Shown here: piece after piece, positions 17,793-26,563 of the stretch
Layout: the number at the start of each line of letters is the position of its first letter
How positions within the stretch are numbered: position 1 is the first letter of the stretch
Position numbers and translations under genes: made by a program
The notes under the pieces: generated by a model
Database searches by the model: none
What the model was told of the DNA's origin: nothing
The model's input: only the letters and a program-made list of their open reading frames with translations
Assembly (NCBI GenBank): GCA_964651755.1
Contig: CAZYZD010000001.1
Coordinates: forward strand, 1-64,000
Direction of reading: 5' to 3'
DNA from: QNZT01 sp964651755
GTDB taxonomy: Bacteria; Campylobacterota; Campylobacteria; Campylobacterales; QNZT01
DNA: 64,000 nucleotides

Positions 17793-18788
17793 ATGATATA
17801 TCATGAGGTTTTAACCAAAGAACTGCTTGAACCTACAATCCAGGAAATAACTCCATTTCACACTCAAGGGTGGAGAAAAATGCTTGAAACCTGTATGAAT
17901 TACAATGCAACTGCTGTTCTGAGCTCAAGAAAAAATGAACCTTTGTTATTGACCTTTTTTTTTACAACAAAAAAAGGCATTTTCCATTTTGCAGGTTCTC
18001 CGATTCCAGGCAGTATGACTCCTTTTTTAGATCCTGTCTGGCTTAAAGAACTAAATACTTCTGAAAAAAATGAAATTTTCAGAGAACAATATCATTTTAT
18101 ACAAAAACAAAAAACAAAATATGCTTATATCGAATACCGATTCCAAAACTACAACGATGCAAAAGCACTTGTACAAAATACCAACTTGATACTAAGCAAA
18201 CCCCAGACTTATTATTTAGAGCTCAATTCAGGATCAGAAGGTGCCTGGAAAAATATTAAAAGCAGAACCAGAACAAAAATCAACAAAGCCAGGAAAAAAG
18301 GGGTTGTTGTTGAAGAGATAACTGATCTTTCCGAAGCACTGGAACTTGTTCCTTACTTTTACCAACTGCTTAAAGAAGTTTTCCAAAAATCCAACCAAAA
18401 ACCGGGTCAAACCGAACTTTGTTATGAACAACTCATACAGAAAATGCTGCCCAAGAATTTACTCTTTATAAAATGTTCTATAAATGACGATATAGCAACA
18501 ATGGGTATCTTCCCCTATGATAAAAAAATGATTTACTATTTAAGCGGTGTTTCAAACCAACTTGGATATCGCAATGAGGCAAATGCCCTGATGCATTGGC
18601 ATGTAATTGACTTTGCACTCCAAAAAGGAATCGGTCTTTATGATATGGGAGGGAAAGGTATTGCATCTATAGACAGATTTAAGGAGTCATTTGGAGCAAG
18701 GGTGCATGACTATGGCAAACTTAACTTCAAAACAAAAACTGCTTCTGCGGCAGAGTGGATTTATAGGAAAATAAAGAATATCAAATAA
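17793..18788 (+). CDS. FemAB/GNAT-type acyl- or aminoacyltransferase
   Basis: This 331-residue protein has the double-GNAT FemAB layout. The second half contains KSRTRTKINKARKKG (about 154-168), LKEVFQKS, and LYDMGGKGIASIDRFKESFG (about 288-307), which corresponds to the YD..G......l..FK.GFG signature of FemAB/BioF2-like acetyltransferases. Such proteins are frequent in exopolysaccharide clusters, where they probably transfer an acyl or amino-acyl group to the glycan. It is followed 1 bp later by a glycosyltransferase and heads the plus-strand arm; the ribosome site is weak. Confidence 0.82.
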   Translation: MIYHEVLTKELLEPTIQEITPFHTQGWRKMLETCMNYNATAVLSSRKNEPLLLTFFFTTKKGIFHFAGSPIPGSMTPFLDPVWLKELNTSEKNEIFREQYHFIQKQKTKYAYIEYRFQNYNDAKALVQNTNLILSKPQTYYLELNSGSEGAWKNIKSRTRTKINKARKKGVVVEEITDLSEALELVPYFYQLLKEVFQKSNQKPGQTELCYEQLIQKMLPKNLLFIKCSINDDIATMGIFPYDKKMIYYLSGVSNQLGYRNEANALMHWHVIDFALQKGIGLYDMGGKGIASIDRFKESFGARVHDYGKLNFKTKTASAAEWIYRKIKNIK

Positions 18789-18789
18789 A

Positions 18790-19965
18790 ATGAAAGAAGA
18801 AATCAAAACAATTATTCTTGTTGGAAACACGTCATGGAGTATGGTTAAATTTCGTCTGGGATTGATGCAAAAACTTCATGAGGAGGGATATAAAGTTTAT
18901 GTAATCGCTCCCGAAGATGAGTACTCTTCTCAAATCAAAGATACAGGATGTATTCATATACCTATTTTTATAGACAACAAAGGAAATAATCCCTTTACTG
19001 ATCTACTGCTTATCTATAAATTGCAAAAACTTTATAAAAAAATCTCGCCGGATCTTATTTTTCACTATACCATCAAGCCTAATATTTACGGTACCTTTGC
19101 AGCCAAAATAGCACAAAAAAGATCTATTGCTGTTGTAACAGGTTTGGGATATACTTTTATTAATCATTCTATAGTTTCAAAAATAGCAAAATTTCTCTAT
19201 AAACAGGCATTTCGATACAGTTATCAAGTGTGGTTTATCAATCATGAAGATAGACATCTTTTTTTAAGAGAATCACTTATAGAAGAGAAAAAAACGGCAC
19301 TTTTACCAAGTGAAGGTGTCAATACCAAAAAATTCTATCCAAAACATTCTCTTACACCAAAAAATAAATTCACTTTTGTCTTAATAGCAAGACTTCTATG
19401 GGATAAAGGAATTGGTGAATATGTCAAAGCCGCTAAAGAGCTACGCCGAAAATATAAAAATATTAACTTTAATCTGGTGGGATTTTTAGATGCACAAAAT
19501 CCAAAGGCAATTTCCAAAGAGCAAGTTGACTTCTGGGTAAAAAAAGGATATATCAACTATTTAGGACATAGTAAAGATATCAGACAGATTATAGGAGAAA
19601 GTGACTGTATAGTACTGCCTTCATATCGTGAAGGAGTAAGTATGATTTTAATGGAAGCAGCAGCAATGCAAAAACCGATTATTGCTTCAAATGTCGTCGG
19701 TTGTAAAGATTTAATAATCAATAATATCAGTGGTTTTCTCTGTCAACCAAAAGATTACAGGAATCTTGCTTCCAAAATGGAAAAAATGTTACATCTATCC
19801 ACTACACAAAGAGAAAAAATGGGTATTGAAGGACGTAAGCTCATACGTGCATATTATGATGAATCTATTATCATCAAACATTACCTTAGAATTATTAAAA
19901 CAGTAGCACCTCTCAGACAAAAACATGCATTTAAAGCCTCTTTTCTTAAGTATGATGAAAAATAA
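18790..19965 (+). CDS. GT4-family glycosyltransferase
   Basis: This 391-residue GT-B enzyme contains IFHYTIKPNIYG-like and VTGLGYTF segments typical of the WcaI/PglA-like subgroup acting on UDP-sugars. The donor-binding C-terminal half has FVLIARLLWDKGIGEYV (about 196-212) and SYREGVSMILMEAAAMQKPIIAS with the E-x7-E pair (about 277-286). No signal peptide is present; it would be cytoplasmic and membrane-associated. It begins 1 bp after the FemAB-like gene and its end overlaps the next methyltransferase gene. Confidence 0.9.
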   Translation: MKEEIKTIILVGNTSWSMVKFRLGLMQKLHEEGYKVYVIAPEDEYSSQIKDTGCIHIPIFIDNKGNNPFTDLLLIYKLQKLYKKISPDLIFHYTIKPNIYGTFAAKIAQKRSIAVVTGLGYTFINHSIVSKIAKFLYKQAFRYSYQVWFINHEDRHLFLRESLIEEKKTALLPSEGVNTKKFYPKHSLTPKNKFTFVLIARLLWDKGIGEYVKAAKELRRKYKNINFNLVGFLDAQNPKAISKEQVDFWVKKGYINYLGHSKDIRQIIGESDCIVLPSYREGVSMILMEAAAMQKPIIASNVVGCKDLIINNISGFLCQPKDYRNLASKMEKMLHLSTTQREKMGIEGRKLIRAYYDESIIIKHYLRIIKTVAPLRQKHAFKASFLKYDEK

Positions 19966-21274
19966 TCTTCAAATAGCACCGATATTAAAATGGCTTTTAA
20001 AAAGAGTTGTTTTCTTAAAAAAAGAGTTCTACCAATTATTGGATAAACTCATCTATCAAAAACAATCCCTGTTTTTACTGCACCCCTGGAGTGCTCATCG
20101 ATGTCCCTTTGAATCCATTCTTTTCTATAACCTTCTTGGTCGCATTTTATTTGGAACAAAAGAATTTCTGGCACTTATCACAAACGATAAACTTTTTTCA
20201 AAAAGTATCAAACTGGATGGATTTGATACAATCCCCGCCAAAATTTGGACAAAAGGTTCACCCCGCTCTTTATGGCCAAAATCCCCTTTTATCGATATCA
20301 AAAAAGAGCACCATCTCCCCGTAAGCTATTTGGAAAAAATTACAAACTCTTATCATCTGGCAAATCAACAGTTTCAGGAGAATATCGACAAAACAAAAGA
20401 CTGGGAAGAAATCTCAAAAAAGTTCCAGCTACTTCTATTTGATACGAACCGGCAAATAAAAAAAGAGATACTGATTAACTTTCGCAAAAATCATCTTTTT
20501 GAACAAATTATTGCAGACAGTTTTACGCAAGTAGATACGACCAAAAGTTATATTAGTCAGTATCTCGATGCAATTGACCTTGTTCTGGCATATCACAGAC
20601 TTGCTGCAGTAGTAGACAAAGAGATTCTTGCTTCTCTAAGTGAAAGTTATGCTGGAAATACAACCTGTGTACACTACCGTAATCTCAGACTAAGTGAAAA
20701 ATTGCTCTTTTATGCTGTAGCTACACATGATATTGTCCATCATATGCCGTCAAATCCTGACAAAAAAGCCGTGCTTCTTGATATCGGTACCGGTTATGGA
20801 GCATTGCCGGTAATACTAAAACAATACATACCCAATTCATGCCATATTTTGGTTGATCTTCCCGAAATACTGGTTTTTACTGCATATTATGTACATTACC
20901 ATTTTCCGGAGAAAAAGATTGCACTGTTGTCTGACATTGCAGACCGGCTGGATCATTTTGAGTCACTGTTGGAAGAATATGACTTTATTCTTATACCGCC
21001 AAAGGTACTTGAACATATTCCGAAACATTCTGTTGACCTTGTCATCAATACTGCATCTATGGGATTTTTATCACAAAATTTTTTGGAATTCTATCTGGAT
21101 CGTATCAACTCTGTTCTCAAAAAAGGCGGACTTTTTTACTCTATCAACAAAACAGAAACATGCCAATGGGGAGTCGGGATGTATGAATGGAGTTTTAAAA
21201 AAGATTATCTTACTATACTACTCTCTTATAATAACCGATTTTCATATCCACAATGGCTCGGAAGGAAACTTTGA
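19952..21274 (+). CDS. putative sugar O-methyltransferase
   Basis: This is a class I SAM-dependent methyltransferase of about 440 residues. The SAM-binding motif LLDIGTGYGALP lies about residue 277-288, with HILVDLPEI as the following acidic strand; this matches the 'putative sugar O-methyltransferase' family found in polysaccharide loci. The large N-terminal helical domain (1-220) is specific to that family. Three in-frame ATGs (19925, 19952, 19955) are possible and none has a strong ribosome site; 19952 minimises overlap with the upstream gene. It ends in TGATG with the next gene. Confidence 0.75.
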   Translation: MMKNNLQIAPILKWLLKRVVFLKKEFYQLLDKLIYQKQSLFLLHPWSAHRCPFESILFYNLLGRILFGTKEFLALITNDKLFSKSIKLDGFDTIPAKIWTKGSPRSLWPKSPFIDIKKEHHLPVSYLEKITNSYHLANQQFQENIDKTKDWEEISKKFQLLLFDTNRQIKKEILINFRKNHLFEQIIADSFTQVDTTKSYISQYLDAIDLVLAYHRLAAVVDKEILASLSESYAGNTTCVHYRNLRLSEKLLFYAVATHDIVHHMPSNPDKKAVLLDIGTGYGALPVILKQYIPNSCHILVDLPEILVFTAYYVHYHFPEKKIALLSDIADRLDHFESLLEEYDFILIPPKVLEHIPKHSVDLVINTASMGFLSQNFLEFYLDRINSVLKKGGLFYSINKTETCQWGVGMYEWSFKKDYLTILLSYNNRFSYPQWLGRKL

Positions 21275-21984
21275 TGAAAAAACATAACAATAATCTCAGG
21301 ATTTATACCAATGCAGATATGTCACATCAAAATACACTTTGGTTTCAAATATCTCTTTTTATCGACTCCATAAAATTAAATGGTATAGGAAACACACTGA
21401 AACGACTGAGCCAACGACTTTACTATAAATATAAAGGAATAGATTTCAGTACACAAAACCTGCATAATCTCACCCTCACGGGGGAATACCAGACACATGG
21501 CACAGCATTGGTCTCTTCCTCAAAATACTTCTTTCAAAGAGTCTTTTCGGAACTTGAATCAATCGCAGGAAAAAAAATTGAAAAAAATCTTTTTATTGAT
21601 TACGGCAGCGGAAAAGGTGCAGCTATTATTCATGCAAAGAACCTGGGATTTAATGAAACAATAGGTATAGAATTTGCCAAAGAACTTCATGAAACTGCAC
21701 TCTCAAATATTCGAAAACTAGGTTTAACAAAAGTTACATCACTCTACCAGGATGCAACAACCTTTATACCTCCGCCATATACCTCTGTGATATACTTTTT
21801 CAACCCTTTTGACGAAGTTGTTATGGAAAAAGTTGCACAAAATATTAAACAACAACAATTTATGAACGATGTATACATAATTTATGGTCGCCCTACCTGT
21901 TCAATGGTTCTGGATCGCTACTTTACACTACTTGGAACTAAAGAACATGAGAGTGGTGCCATAGTCAATTACTATAAAGTCTAA
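21274..21984 (+). CDS. class I SAM-dependent methyltransferase
   Basis: The start at 21274 is favoured because GGAAGG lies 7-8 bp upstream and the stop of the previous gene overlaps it (TGATG). The 236-residue product has the SAM motif FIDYGSGKGAAIIHA (near 105-119), the acidic strand IGIEF and a YFFNPFD segment in place of the usual catalytic-loop motif. It probably methylates a sugar or lipid-linked intermediate. Substrate unknown. It is translationally coupled to the preceding methyltransferase, so two methylations of the polymer are plausible. Confidence 0.78.
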   Translation: MKKHNNNLRIYTNADMSHQNTLWFQISLFIDSIKLNGIGNTLKRLSQRLYYKYKGIDFSTQNLHNLTLTGEYQTHGTALVSSSKYFFQRVFSELESIAGKKIEKNLFIDYGSGKGAAIIHAKNLGFNETIGIEFAKELHETALSNIRKLGLTKVTSLYQDATTFIPPPYTSVIYFFNPFDEVVMEKVAQNIKQQQFMNDVYIIYGRPTCSMVLDRYFTLLGTKEHESGAIVNYYKV

Positions 21985-21994
21985 AGGTTTTTTT

Positions 21995-23896
21995 ATGTGC
22001 GGGATAGCCGGTTTTATCGATTTCAATAAACGACTAAATAAAAAATTACTGGTCGATATGACTGATGTATTGTATCATCGGGGACCCGATGACAGCGGCT
22101 ATCAATTCATACCTTCATCAACAACACATATAGGACTGGGGCATAGACGACTCTCTATCCTTGATCTTTCCAAACATGGTCATCAACCGATGCAATTTCA
22201 AGATATCTCTCTTGTTTATAATGGAGAAATCTACAATTTTCAAGAAATCCGACAAGAATTGCAAGAGCATAATTATACTTTTACTTCACATTCAGATACA
22301 GAAGTCATTCTTAAGGCATATCATAAATGGGGATTACAAGCGATTCATAAATTTAACGGTATGTTCAGTATCGCTATTTATGACAAACTAAATGAGAAAT
22401 TTTTTCTGATTAGAGATCGAGCCGGGGTTAAACCTCTCTATTATTATAAAAAAGACAATACACTACTCTATAGTAGTGAATTAAAAAGTTTTCACCAATA
22501 TCCATCTATGGATAAAAAACTCAATACCGATGCCCTGCAGCTATTTTTACAATACCAGTATATCCCCGAACCTCATTCTATTTTTACGAATGTACATAAA
22601 GTCCGGGCAGGTCACTATCTTGAAATCAACTTAAAGACGAAAGCACTCAGGGAACAAAAATACTGGGATGTAATCGAACACTACAACAAACCCAAACTTG
22701 ATATTTCAGAAAGTGAAGCAGTAGAAGAGACAGAAAAACTCTTAACTGATGCATTTGCTTATAGAATGGTTTCAGATGTACCTGTCGGCATTTTTCTGAG
22801 TGGAGGATATGACAGTTCAATCGTAACCGCACTCCTGCAAAAAAACAGTACTGACCGATTAAAAACATATACAATTGGATTTCATGAAAAAGGATTTGAC
22901 GAAGCACCTTATGCCGCCAAAGTTGCAGAGTATCTTGGATGTGACCACACAGAATATTACTGTACTCAACAAGATGCAGTAGAGATTATCCCCAAACTTG
23001 CTGAAATTTACGACGAACCTTTCAGTGACAGTTCTGCTATTCCAACTGTTCTTGTAAGCCAGCTTGCCCGAAAAGATGTTACTGTCTCTTTAAGTGCAGA
23101 TGGTGGTGATGAAATTTTTGCCGGTTACGATACTTATACCCGAACTTTACAATATTTTAACTTTTTTAAAAAATTTCCTCTATCGGCACGAAAACCGTTA
23201 GCCGGATTAATGGATCTTGTAAATCCTGATTATATTCCTCTGTTTAGCAAAACTTATAACCATAAAACACGCTATGAAAAAGTCAAAGAGATTTTGCGCT
23301 CTGCACACTGTGTGGAGGCAATGAATCTTACAGGTATGTATTTTACCGCTTCTGAAGCATCAGAACTGCTTCACCAAAACAGTATGGCAATCTCTACAAA
23401 TTTTGACAACTATCCTCTGCTCAACAGCTATAATGACGATATCAACCAAATGTTGGCAATCGACTATACTACATACATGAGAGATGATATTCTTACCAAA
23501 ATTGACAGAGCCACTATGAGTGTTTCACTCGAAGGACGTGAACCTTTACTAGATTACAGGATTATCGAATTTGTAGCCCAGCTGCCATCCCATTTTAAAT
23601 ACAAAAACGGAAACAAAAAATATCTTCTAAAAGAGATTGCCCACCGACATTTGCCAAAAGAGCTTATGGACAGACCCAAAATGGGATTTGGCGTACCCAT
23701 ATTTGAATGGTTCAGAGATGAACTCAAAACCTATTTTACAATCTATCTGGAAAGAACACGCCTTGAAAAAGAGGGAATCTTCAATGTAGACAAAGTACTG
23801 CAACTCAAAAAAAGTTATATGGAAGGGAAGGCAGAAAATATTGAAAAGCTCTGGTCTATTTTAATGTTTGAAATGTGGTACGAAAGATGGATGTAA
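21995..23896 (+). CDS. asnB: asparagine synthase (glutamine-hydrolysing)
   Basis: This 633-residue protein is a complete AsnB-type enzyme. The N-terminal class II amidotransferase domain starts MCGIAGF with catalytic Cys2, plus RRLSI (51-55), YNGEIYN (75-81) and HSDTE (99-103). The synthetase domain has the PP-loop LSGGYDS (268-274), SADGGDEIFAGY (about 368) and DRPKMGFGVP near the C-terminus. In surface-polysaccharide loci such proteins often amidate sugar acids rather than aspartate. It lies 10 bp after the methyltransferase gene in the same direction. It is a paralogue of 14580-16403, which lacks the glutaminase Cys. Confidence 0.92.
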   Translation: MCGIAGFIDFNKRLNKKLLVDMTDVLYHRGPDDSGYQFIPSSTTHIGLGHRRLSILDLSKHGHQPMQFQDISLVYNGEIYNFQEIRQELQEHNYTFTSHSDTEVILKAYHKWGLQAIHKFNGMFSIAIYDKLNEKFFLIRDRAGVKPLYYYKKDNTLLYSSELKSFHQYPSMDKKLNTDALQLFLQYQYIPEPHSIFTNVHKVRAGHYLEINLKTKALREQKYWDVIEHYNKPKLDISESEAVEETEKLLTDAFAYRMVSDVPVGIFLSGGYDSSIVTALLQKNSTDRLKTYTIGFHEKGFDEAPYAAKVAEYLGCDHTEYYCTQQDAVEIIPKLAEIYDEPFSDSSAIPTVLVSQLARKDVTVSLSADGGDEIFAGYDTYTRTLQYFNFFKKFPLSARKPLAGLMDLVNPDYIPLFSKTYNHKTRYEKVKEILRSAHCVEAMNLTGMYFTASEASELLHQNSMAISTNFDNYPLLNSYNDDINQMLAIDYTTYMRDDILTKIDRATMSVSLEGREPLLDYRIIEFVAQLPSHFKYKNGNKKYLLKEIAHRHLPKELMDRPKMGFGVPIFEWFRDELKTYFTIYLERTRLEKEGIFNVDKVLQLKKSYMEGKAENIEKLWSILMFEMWYERWM

Positions 23897-23922
23897 GAGA
23901 ACCTTTAAAAAAAGGCTCTCTT
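23896..23922. terminator. bidirectional hairpin between asnB and the repeat protein gene
   Basis: AGAGaaCCTTT pairs with AAAGGcTCTCT across an AAAA loop, followed by TTT. It lies between convergent genes directly after the asnB stop codon and would serve both strands. Confidence 0.6.
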
Positions 23923-23929
23923 TAAAATA

Positions 23930-25105
23930 TTAATTTGGTGAAAGTGTAATATTATCTAAAAAACCACCGGTAGTAAATATCTCTATAACTGTATTGATAT
24001 TATTTTCTGGTTCAAGTTTATGCAGTTCTGCTTCAAGATCAACACGAAAATGTTCCCAAAGATAAACATCAGTATAGCCATAACCACGCACAAGCTCAAT
24101 AGGAGAAGGATAAACCAGATGTACATTTCCTGATCCGTAATCATAACGCATCGGACCTGCTCCCTGATGGTTATACCATGAATCCCAGTACATCTTTCTT
24201 TCACCCTGCTCAGTGATAACACGCACTCCTATGACATAGTGAGGCATTTTTGTACCTACACCGCCTACATCTACATCCAGAAATTTATTTGTTGTAGGAT
24301 CAATAGCAAGATAATATTCAGCCTCATTATGCCAAACACCGTTTACTTTTTTCCACTTCGTAGGAAATTTGATACATCCACTGCTATGATAACCGGAAGC
24401 GATACGAGAAGGATGTTGATTCCCTTCTGCAACTATCCAGTTATTGATACCGTTTTCCGCATCTTCATATACAATTGGTTCTGCAACAGGTTGATCACTC
24501 TGTACTTTAAAAAAATATGAAGCTTCACTATTAAATGAATTATTAAAAAATGCACGTGCTTCATAATCTCCTTCGGGAAGATTGTCAAGCGTAATTGTGC
24601 CATTTCTGATACCATCTGTCCATGCCCAGCTTACTACATTGTTCCAATCGTTAGATGAGCCTGCCGGATAAATACCTACCCAGTCTTCACCATCTCCCAG
24701 CATATGTTTGACAATTACACGTACTGTTTCATCCGGTGTATAAAGATCTTTTGAAGTTTTAATCGTAGTCACCGCATTGCCATTTTGTACACTGAAAGAG
24801 ACTGCTGCTTCTGTATGAAACGAATTTTGATAAAAAACTCTTGCTTCATAATTTCCCTGAGGAAGTGCATCAAGTATCACCGTACCGCTTTTTACACCGC
24901 CGGTCCACGACCAGTTCACTACATTGTCCCAGTCATTTGAAGCACCGGAAGGATAAATACCTACCCAATCTTCACTATCTCCCAGCATATTGTCAAATGT
25001 TACTACGATATCTTCATCAGACGTATAAACATCCTGGCTTACATTGATTGTCGCCGCGTGCAATGCAGATATAAATAACATGATTGATACCATCCACTTT
25101 AACAT
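23930..25105 (-). CDS. exported protein with two DWVGIYP beta-sandwich repeats and a jelly-roll-like C-terminal domain
   Basis: This 391-residue protein has a Sec signal peptide (cleavage near residue 17, ALHA). Two tandem repeats (about 19-107 and 114-202, 95 residues apart) each contain LGDxEDWVGIYPxG, a W.W..G segment and LPxGxYEARxF, a pattern like SKICH/Ig-type sandwiches. The C-terminal region (about 210-391) is beta-rich and aromatic, including MYWDSWYNHQGAG and ends in a GGFLDNITL strand, similar to carbohydrate-binding jelly rolls. No catalytic residues are evident. It is encoded inside the polysaccharide locus and may bind or organise the secreted polymer. The function is inference. 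Confidence 0.75.
   Translation of the reverse strand: MLKWMVSIMLFISALHAATINVSQDVYTSDEDIVVTFDNMLGDSEDWVGIYPSGASNDWDNVVNWSWTGGVKSGTVILDALPQGNYEARVFYQNSFHTEAAVSFSVQNGNAVTTIKTSKDLYTPDETVRVIVKHMLGDGEDWVGIYPAGSSNDWNNVVSWAWTDGIRNGTITLDNLPEGDYEARAFFNNSFNSEASYFFKVQSDQPVAEPIVYEDAENGINNWIVAEGNQHPSRIASGYHSSGCIKFPTKWKKVNGVWHNEAEYYLAIDPTTNKFLDVDVGGVGTKMPHYVIGVRVITEQGERKMYWDSWYNHQGAGPMRYDYGSGNVHLVYPSPIELVRGYGYTDVYLWEHFRVDLEAELHKLEPENNINTVIEIFTTGGFLDNITLSPN
24500..25051 (-). repeat. tandem intragenic duplication (about 285-bp unit, two copies)
   Basis: Two adjacent units encode the paired DWVGIYP domains of the exported repeat protein. They share long identical protein stretches (DWVGIYP, SNDW, NVV, YEAR, NSF) but have diverged at the nucleotide level, indicating an old internal duplication. 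Confidence 0.75.
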
Positions 25106-25277
25106 ATCACTACTTCTCCCACCTTCTTTTAATAAAATAATTTTATAGTATCATATCGATAAATATTTTGTCAATTATTATTAATTTTGTCTTTTAAACT
25201 ATACCTTTTTCAAAAGTATTTTATTACCAGAAAAGAGCTACAATAAAACACTACAGCACAGCGCAAGAGGTTCTTTT

Positions 25278-26558
25278 ATGAAGCAAACCCGTTCAATCAG
25301 CACAAAAAAGAGATTACTTCACAATTTCTTTTCTCTGTCGGTACTGCAAATTATCAACAATATTATTCCATTACTGGTTTTTCCTTATCTCATCAGAGTA
25401 CTTGGTATAGAAAATTTTGGTATCCTTGCTTTTGTACTGGCAGTCACTGCCTATGGAATGATTTTGACAGATTACGGGTTTGATCTTTCCGCTACAAAAC
25501 TGGTATCCATTCACCGGGAGAACCAGGAAAAACTTAATGAAATTTTCAGTTCTGTTATTACTATTAAAATTTTTCTGGGAGTTATCTATTTTGTTACAAT
25601 TATCCTGCTTGTTCTTTTTGTAGATAAATTTGCACAAAATAGTTTACTCTATTTTCTCGCATTCGGGCTGGTTCTAGGTGAGATACTTTTTCCTACATGG
25701 TTTTTTCAGGGTATGGAACAGATGCGGTTCATTACCATTATCAATGCAATAGCCAAAATCACATTTACACTGATGATTTTTATATTTGTCAAAAATCCTT
25801 CAGATTTGTATATCGTCCCTATGTTAAATTCGATGGGTGCAGTATCGGCTGCTGTAAGTGCTCTATATGTGACTAAAAAATATTTTCATATCTCTTTTCA
25901 ACCCCAGAAGTACCAGACACTTTTATACTATCTCAAAGACGGATGGTACATTTTTACATCACGTATTGCTGTTGAACTATACATCACTTCCAATGTAATT
26001 ATCCTGGGATTGCTTGCTTCAAATACAGTAGTAGGCTATTATTCTGTTGTAGAAAAAACGATCAACGCTATCGGAAGATTGCTGGATCCGATTACCAGAA
26101 CAGTTTATCCCTATCTTGCAAAACTCTATCAGGATTCGGTTGTATTGTTTTACAAAAGAAATACCCAACTCTCATTTTTGATTTTCATCCTGATGCTTCC
26201 TATGGCAATCATACTTTATATCTATGCAGAAGAGATTTTACATCTTGTTGCCGGTGACAGGGTTACAGATGAAATGATACACCTTTTACGTATACTCTCA
26301 TGTATTTTGCCTTTTTACCTTTATGGGAGTCAGTATACCAATATGCTTGTAACACTTAATGAAACCAAACTTCTTAACAAAATTGTTACCATAGCGGGAA
26401 TCAGCAATATCATCATCGCACCGATTGCCATCTCTTTATACGGTGCAGTTGGTCTTGCCTGGACAAATGTACTTATTATGTACGGTATCTATACTTCAAA
26501 AGGTTATTTTACTCTCTATAAATTCAAAAAAAGAGATATGCAGCATTTACAAGTATAA
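25278..26558 (+). CDS. Wzx-type polysaccharide flippase
   Basis: This 426-residue polytopic protein of the MATE/MOP superfamily has about twelve helices. The N-terminal FPYLIRVLGIENFGILAFV (33-51) and the ATPase-independent export signature KLVSIHRENQEKL (80s) are typical of oligosaccharide flippases (RfbX/Wzx). It translocates lipid-linked repeat units across the inner membrane for Wzy-type assembly. It sits between the repeat-protein gene and a convergent O-antigen ligase-like gene. Its AT-rich upstream region holds a TACAAT -10 candidate. Confidence 0.92.
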   Translation: MKQTRSISTKKRLLHNFFSLSVLQIINNIIPLLVFPYLIRVLGIENFGILAFVLAVTAYGMILTDYGFDLSATKLVSIHRENQEKLNEIFSSVITIKIFLGVIYFVTIILLVLFVDKFAQNSLLYFLAFGLVLGEILFPTWFFQGMEQMRFITIINAIAKITFTLMIFIFVKNPSDLYIVPMLNSMGAVSAAVSALYVTKKYFHISFQPQKYQTLLYYLKDGWYIFTSRIAVELYITSNVIILGLLASNTVVGYYSVVEKTINAIGRLLDPITRTVYPYLAKLYQDSVVLFYKRNTQLSFLIFILMLPMAIILYIYAEEILHLVAGDRVTDEMIHLLRILSCILPFYLYGSQYTNMLVTLNETKLLNKIVTIAGISNIIIAPIAISLYGAVGLAWTNVLIMYGIYTSKGYFTLYKFKKRDMQHLQV

Positions 26559-26563
26559 AAATC

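Noticed and set aside
24433..25047. Overlapping frames in the exported repeat protein gene
   Set aside because: They mirror the internal duplication; the minus-strand frame alone has a signal peptide and domain pattern.
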